Source: Sipunculus nudus (lineage: Eukaryota > Annelida > Sipuncula > Golfingiida > Sipunculidae). From it: a stretch of DNA of 64,000 nt. Location of the stretch: NCBI GenBank assembly GCA_026874595.1, contig CM049315.1, forward strand, positions 73,420,401 through 73,484,400, read 5' to 3'. Shown piece after piece: positions 59,640 to 64,000 of the stretch (the stretch's first letter is position 1; each line of letters starts with the position of its first letter). A program made the translations under genes and the position numbers. The notes under the pieces were generated by a model that saw only the letters and a list, made by a program, of their open reading frames with translations, did no database searches and was not told where the DNA came from.

Positions 59640-62600
59640 ATTAGAATATCCAAAAACAAAATTTTAGACTTCTTCACACAAACTCTGAGAGGGTAAGTTT
59701 TTTACCTGGTTTAACATTCTGTGACCTTTGGGACGAAATTATGATTTGAGCGCCCTGAATGTCATATGAGCTGAAACCGTATCTGTTAGGTTTAGAATAT
59801 TCAAACGCTACACAGAGAATTTCTAGTCAAATCTCCTTGGAAACCTGAAATTAAGTCATGGTGATCTATATTCAGCGACCTACAGGCCGAAGACATGCAT
59901 GATTTAGAACAATCAGGCAGGACACTGATTTTATCCGTTGGGAAATGTGCATACTTATCAGGACAAATACAAAATTCGATTCAGTTAAATGTATGATGCA
60001 TGTAATCTACACAAAAGTAGTCATTTTTCACTACCTTTAAGATTTCTTTTTAACAAATCAAAGCAAGAAAACAAATTAGAAACAAGCCTCATCTGCCACC
60101 AAAAAAATAGACAATGGAGCGGCGAATCAGCTGAACATTTTCAAAAATGTTCAGTGTCGGGGTCACTCAGGAACATATCGCTGTTACATCGGCTTGGCAT
60201 CGGGAATACATCGGAACAGCCTACTGGGACACATCGCGGTAAGCCATTAAGCCAGTCGATTGTAAGCCAGTCTTAAAGCGGGAAAATCAGTATTAACACG
60301 AGTTGGTAGGTTAACGAAAACATCAGAACTAAAAGTACCCAGAAACGCCACCCAAAGGCAACCGCTCAAGACAATATAAAAGATAGAACAACCTGCAAAC
60401 ACTTAAACACAGAATATATACATAAACCAAAAATATATCTTAACAAGCGCACTCGGACAAGCAGTATGGCCTAAATATAAATTCCATTTTTCTCTCTCTC
60501 TATATATATATATATATAAAATCCTCTAAAATCAGACTACCATGACACCAGTTTAGTTAGCAGACTTGTTCAGTGAGCTGGACTCTTCATCAATCACTAT
60601 TAACAGAGCTATTAATCTCCATTTTTAACTGAAACGTTTGACTTTATGATTTGGCGAACGATTTTTTTATCTGTTTAATGCTAAATTATCCTCAAATGAA
60701 ATGTAAAAAAGATATTTTCCTTCCAAAGAATATCATGACAACACATTAGTTAGTCATCAACAAAAACTGCGGGTAGTTGGCAAACCGTTGTCTCTATTAA
60801 CTTATTTTACTAAAAGAAAATCAAAGTCCAATAAAATAATGTTGTGCATATACCATTGAAGTGATATGTAAGTTTAAACCCACGCGTATACTGATATGAC
60901 ATGTTTATAATGTTAATCTTTGAGCTACACGCAACAAAAGATGTTATTATTTATTGATCTTTCGACTTTTAAACCTACGGGGGTGGCCGCATGGATAACA
61001 TTTACATTAAATGCCAATTGGGCTACCTTAAAAATTTTCATGAATAAATAAGTAATATATAAGGCATGTATCGATGTAATTAACATGGTTTCCAGCAGCT
61101 AACTCTGACAAAATTCCCTGAGTTTTCCCTGGCTATTCCCTGACCTTCAGTTGGTTTTCAGGTATAAATGATCAAATTTTTTTTAATTTGGTTTCAAAAC
61201 GTCATTTTACAGCCATTTTACAAAGCTTCAATGAAAAAATGTATGGAACATCAGAATCATACATCAGATCCTGCATTCTTTAAATTACTACTCATGAACA
61301 GAACCGATCCATCATACCCACTTTCTGGTACTTCTCGCATTTACATGTGAGCTCCACCTCCGCACTTTGGCCAAAATCCTACACATGCCCTTCGAAAAGG
61401 TCCAAAATAATATGATCACGACCCACCCATAAAAATCCTGGATACACCCCTGAAATCATACACCTTCCTTTGTTATATAGTGCATTTACTTGATTAGCAA
61501 AAACATTGTCATTATCATGTTTTCCTTTTATAAGGGTGTTGCTATGAGAGTGGTTTGTAGTGGTTCTCCTTGACTTCTGATTCTAACCACCCGAACCGAA
61601 CACCACCATCCGAGTCATGGAGGTGCTTTGAATTAGTTATATAATATAATTAGTTGTACAATCCATGTAAAATAAATGTTATTTGTTTATAAATTTTTAT
61701 TCAGACTGAATGCATGCATGGCAGGATACACACATTGGTAGAAGCTCATACCTATCAGGTGTATAGATCCAATGACTCTTTCACTATGAGGTGATGGTGC
61801 AGCTTTCACTCGTTTTTTTTTTTGCATGAAGACAGAATCAGTACACATTTAGAAGCTCACAAATTTATGCTGTATGTTTTCTTTATAAAAGGATAGATTT
61901 AGACCTGTTGGTATCACTTTCTATGAGAATTAGGTTATCAATACGATAAGACGGTATATTATTAAAAAGAAGGCATAACCTATTCATAAGACATAGAGGG
62001 AATATCTTGGTTTCTGGCGAGATTTCATCGTTATGCCATTGAGACATCGTGAAGGGGTTCAAAGTGGATACCTACAACTCCGATGTCCAAAGCCGTAACC
62101 ACTATGTGACGTCCTACCCCTTTATATGCTATCTTTGTACTGTGGTTATTGTGCATGACAGATACTCATGCATTTGTTATTTACCTGCTTCTTTGGTGAT
62201 GTATGGTAAGATTATCCTTACCAATTAGCTGACATTGACTTTGCTTTCCAGGTTAATGTCTTAAAATACTTTAATGCTTACATTATGCACACCTTTTATA
62301 TCACTTCCACGTATTAATAATATTATAAGAAATAAAAAAAATGTTTACTACATTTATATAAAAAATAACACCATGTGCACATGATGCAGAGTTGTAGATT
62401 GCACTGAGCCTTGCACATAAGATAAAGACAACCGATAGTTAGTAAATTGGAATTGTGTAATTTACTAGAAGAAAACACTGTTTTCCCGTTAGATCTAAAA
62501 GAAAATATTCAGAAATAAGCTAGAAAAAAAGTTAATGGCTAAGTTACAAAATTTTATGTAATAAACTATTCTGTTCATCAGTATTACTATTCAGAAATAA

Positions 62601-63900
62601 TATTCAGAACAAGTCTATTCTCATTCATGTATGTTCACTTGATGAAGCATGTGGTATGAAATACAAGTTTCCCAAATATTCTGCATTATGGCATAAAGCT
62701 GACAGAAAGTAAAACAATTGACCGCCATAGCACAGCAACTTCAAGCATAGAAACGTCACATTCAAAAATCAAGTCAATAAAAACTCAAACCAAACTTTGA
62801 CTGAATATTGATGAAATCTAGATGATGATGATAAAATGTATGTCTGGAACCAAAGGGTTAATTATATTTTCATATCCAGACATCTATGAAAATTCAAAAG
62901 CCACAAGAGCCAAAATTAAAAAAGTTTTTAAGCTATAGCTGGCTTAAAAACTGGCATCACTGACTCCTGAAGTTTGATACATGTGATAAATATTCTAATA
63001 ATGCATGCATGTACTCCATGAGTCTACATGTTTCCATAACGTTAGCAACTGAAAGTATTTTATTGACACCAACACGTAATGCAAAGTAAATGCCAACTCG
63101 TTAAAAAGGAAAAAGTTTTAAATCACGAAAATAGCATCACAGCAAAAAGTAGTGATATTTTACTGATACCCGTTGATTATTTCGTACGTGCATCACCACA
63201 ACATCACAATATTAGCATGCAATCGGCAAAGGTATCTACATGTATGTTGATTATGTCATGCATTCGTCACCATAGCACAAAGGTAGCATTCAGCAACATG
63301 TTATGCTCCTCTGAATTTGTGCTGATTCTGTCTTCATGCCTGCATATAGTGTGAAACCCATAATCTTGTTGCAAAAGAAGCATAGAATCTATACAGTAAA
63401 TAGGTGTGAGCTTCTACATATTTGTGTATTCTGTCATGCACGCATGTAGTGTAAATAATCTATAGATACGATTTTACGTTGAAACATGCATGGTGTTCAA
63501 ATACATGTAATTATTACATGTTTATTAAATTTAAGCACTACAATCTGATATTTCCGAGTTTCACTGACAAAGGTTTACATAAAAGTTAAGATGAACGTAA
63601 AATTTAATATCATTTTATCAAATCCTTACAATTCTTCGCAGATATATCAAGCTCAAAATTTGATACCAGACATGATAGCTAAATTCCTTTTATCCTTCTC
63701 CTCTTAGTAAATCAAATAGAAGAAATCAGAAAAAAATAATATAATAAAAACACAGCTCAGTACTGAGCTAAAGATGCAGTATTCATCAAATTGTACCAGA
63801 TTTTACCTTTGGATGTGCTGATGAAAAGAAAACTTTTAGCAAAATTTTAATACGAATACAGATGGCATAGAATCTAACTGGTGTGAGTTTTATATATATA
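59640..63900. other. AT-rich gene-free right end
   Basis: No supported gene on either strand. Contains a short AT run at 60499-60519 and a hAT-like end (tcctggatacacccctg) at 61436-61452. ORFs at 59989-60276 and 63079-63354 lack motifs. Confidence 0.5.
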
Positions 63901-64000
63901 TATATGTGTTTATCCTGCCACGCACACATTGAGTCTGATATAATAATTATAAGCAAGATAAACTTTATTATATATGGATTGTTTATTTTATTATATATCT

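Overview
This is a eukaryotic, AT-rich, repeat-dense window with widely spaced small exons, GT-AG introns and no bacterial-style operons. The transposon families, the 'aaggtcaaggtca'-type repeats and the invertebrate-type solute carrier genes suggest a marine invertebrate, most likely a mollusc or other lophotrochozoan. That assignment is inference.

Region 1 to 21 kb. Two tandem, same-direction (minus strand) SLC16/monocarboxylate-transporter-like genes. The downstream paralogue (copy 1) has exons at 3347-3278, 1539-1426, 976-833 and 532-1 and runs off the left edge. The upstream paralogue (copy 2) is complete in five exons (17812-17743, 13884-13771, 13444-13301, 10432-9437, 8961-8804), all joined by phase-1 introns, giving a predicted 493-residue protein. 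The duplication also includes about 3-4 kb of 5' flank. Comparing the paralogues shows what was inserted later: a 232-bp MITE in front of copy 1, and in copy 2 a 330-bp tandem array plus small MITEs in intron 3, a 2.2-kb CR1/L2-like LINE in intron 1, and a 450-bp TTAA-flanked MITE upstream.

Region 21 to 36 kb. No convincing host gene. It holds tRNA-derived SINEs, three of the four solo LTRs of one family (each with a TATA box and most with a 4-bp target duplication), a 5'-truncated minus-strand LINE bounded by a 17-bp target duplication and split by a later 477-bp insert, and a tandem-repeat complex at 30.5-32.8 kb made of 60-bp hairpin units, 147-bp units and a 1103-bp block duplication.

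Region 36 to 57 kb. Degraded coding pieces on both strands: a minus-strand SWIM zinc-finger-like exon with an in-frame stop, several possible neighbouring exons, a plus-strand Tudor-like ORF, a frameshifted transposase-like fragment and a gag/ORF1-like fragment. These look like relics of mobile-element genes or decayed host genes. A CpG-richer spot with clustered CRE-like sites near 36.9 kb may be a promoter of a minus-strand first exon.

Region 57 to 64 kb. The fourth solo LTR, hAT-like fragments and otherwise AT-rich sequence with no supported gene. I found no convincing new multi-gene system; the strongest material is the paired-paralogue record of insertions, the solo-LTR family and the higher-order tandem repeat.
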